NCBI GenBank assembly: GCA_964495465.1
Contig: CAZBWE010000127.1
Location: forward strand, 1 to 5,406
From: CAZBWE01 sp964495465
GTDB lineage: Bacteria; Planctomycetota; Phycisphaerae; Sedimentisphaerales; Anaerobacaceae
Direction: 5' to 3'
Length of the DNA: 5,406 nt
A program made the translations under genes and the position numbers. The notes under the pieces are model-generated. The model did no database searches. It worked only from the letters and a program-made list of their open reading frames with translations, and was not told the origin of the DNA. Within the stretch, counting starts at the first letter, position 1, and every line of letters starts with the position of its first letter. Of this stretch, positions 5,294-5,406 are shown piece by piece.

Positions 5294-5333
5294 TCCCCGT
5301 TTCCACGGGGACAGGTTTAGGATTTCTGCTTTT
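5285..5333 (+). terminator. bipartite terminator-like hairpin at the operon end
   Basis: The outer stem AAATCCTAA (5285-5293) pairs with TTAGGATTT (5317-5325). The inner stem TCCCCGT (5294-5300) pairs with ACGGGGA (5305-5311) around a TTCC loop. A 5-base bulge (CAGGT) interrupts the 3' side. The only T-run is TTTT at 5330-5333, so it is an imperfect intrinsic terminator. The left outer arm contains the stop codon of the last gene. The inner part resembles dispersed palindromic elements seen in many environmental bacterial genomes, but I cannot confirm copy number from one window. Confidence 0.6.
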
Positions 5334-5346
5334 CTGTTCAAAGCAG
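5326..5346. repeat. second inverted repeat spanning the operon/rRNA junction
   Basis: CTGCTTT (5326-5332) and AAAGCAG (5340-5346) are perfect 7-bp inverted repeats with a 7-base loop. The right arm overlaps the left arm of the helix-44-tip hairpin (5343-5350 with 5357-5364), so the two structures exclude each other. Confidence 0.5.
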
Positions 5347-5406
5347 GTGCTGGGAGGCGCCTGCCGACGGTAAGCCCGATGACTGGCACTAAGTCGTAAC
5401 AAGGTA
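5340..5406 (+). rRNA. 16S rRNA 3' fragment (3' strand of helix 44), truncated on both sides
   Basis: The last 16 bases, AAGTCGTAACAAGGTA, are the near-universal 16S segment starting at E. coli position 1492; 5391-5392 correspond to decoding adenines A1492 and A1493. Upstream, ATGACTGG (5379-5386) and GGGAGGCGC (5352-5360) align in order and spacing with the E. coli 3' strand of helix 44. GCAGGTGC (5343-5350) pairs with GCGCCTGC (5357-5364, one G-U) as a helix 44 tip. The 5' strand of helix 44, with the conserved ACACCGCCCGTC segment, is missing; the kinase gene and hairpin lie there instead. The left limit is therefore approximate. The remaining 3' end of 16S would continue beyond the window. 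This may be an assembly chimera or a true remnant. Confidence 0.75.

Overview
The window holds one compact, same-strand cluster of six signal-transduction genes (about 371-5293). It is preceded by about 260 bases of noncoding DNA and followed by a terminator-like hairpin and a fragment of the 3' end of 16S rRNA. The last 16 bases are the universally conserved segment around the decoding adenines A1492/A1493. The source looks like an uncultured bacterium of moderate GC. A planctomycete of the Phycisphaerae/Sedimentisphaerales type is my best guess, from the 16S wording (ATGACTGG, CACTAAGTCG) and the short AAATCC-type intergenic strings. That is an impression and has not been tested by phylogeny.

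Layout: 1-108 may be the last 35 codons of an upstream gene (weak). 109-370 is a leader without a convincing gene or promoter. 371-1276 is a CheR-type methyltransferase. 1257-1883 is a CheB methylesterase catalytic domain with no receiver. 1899-3146 is a soluble histidine kinase that starts with an unrecognised basic segment, followed by a coil of near-perfect heptads and a phytochrome-type kinase core. 3133-3564 is a single-domain receiver of the Rcp1 type. 3620-3988 is a second single-domain receiver. 4001-5293 is a receiver-coil-histidine kinase protein. 5285-5325 is a bipartite hairpin that overlaps the last stop codon. About 5340-5406 is the 16S fragment.

The genes overlap or are closely spaced: cheR/cheB overlap by 20 bp, kinase/receiver overlap by 14 bp, and the other gaps are 15, 55 and 12 bp. 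They are probably one operon. CheB, CheR and the heptad-coil kinase are usually met as domains of one large CheB-CheR-coil-PAS-kinase protein. Here they are three separate polypeptides, in the order R-B-kinase and without a PAS domain. No transmembrane segment, PAS or GAF domain, MCP, CheA, CheW or DNA-binding output domain is visible, so both the input and the output of the pathway are missing from the window.

The most interesting idea is that the kinase coil is the substrate of CheR and CheB. It carries Glu-Glu pairs spaced exactly seven residues apart with small residues around them, much like chemoreceptor methylation sites. The second most notable point is the junction between the operon and a 16S fragment that lacks the 5' strand of helix 44. 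It is either an assembly chimera or a real rRNA remnant.
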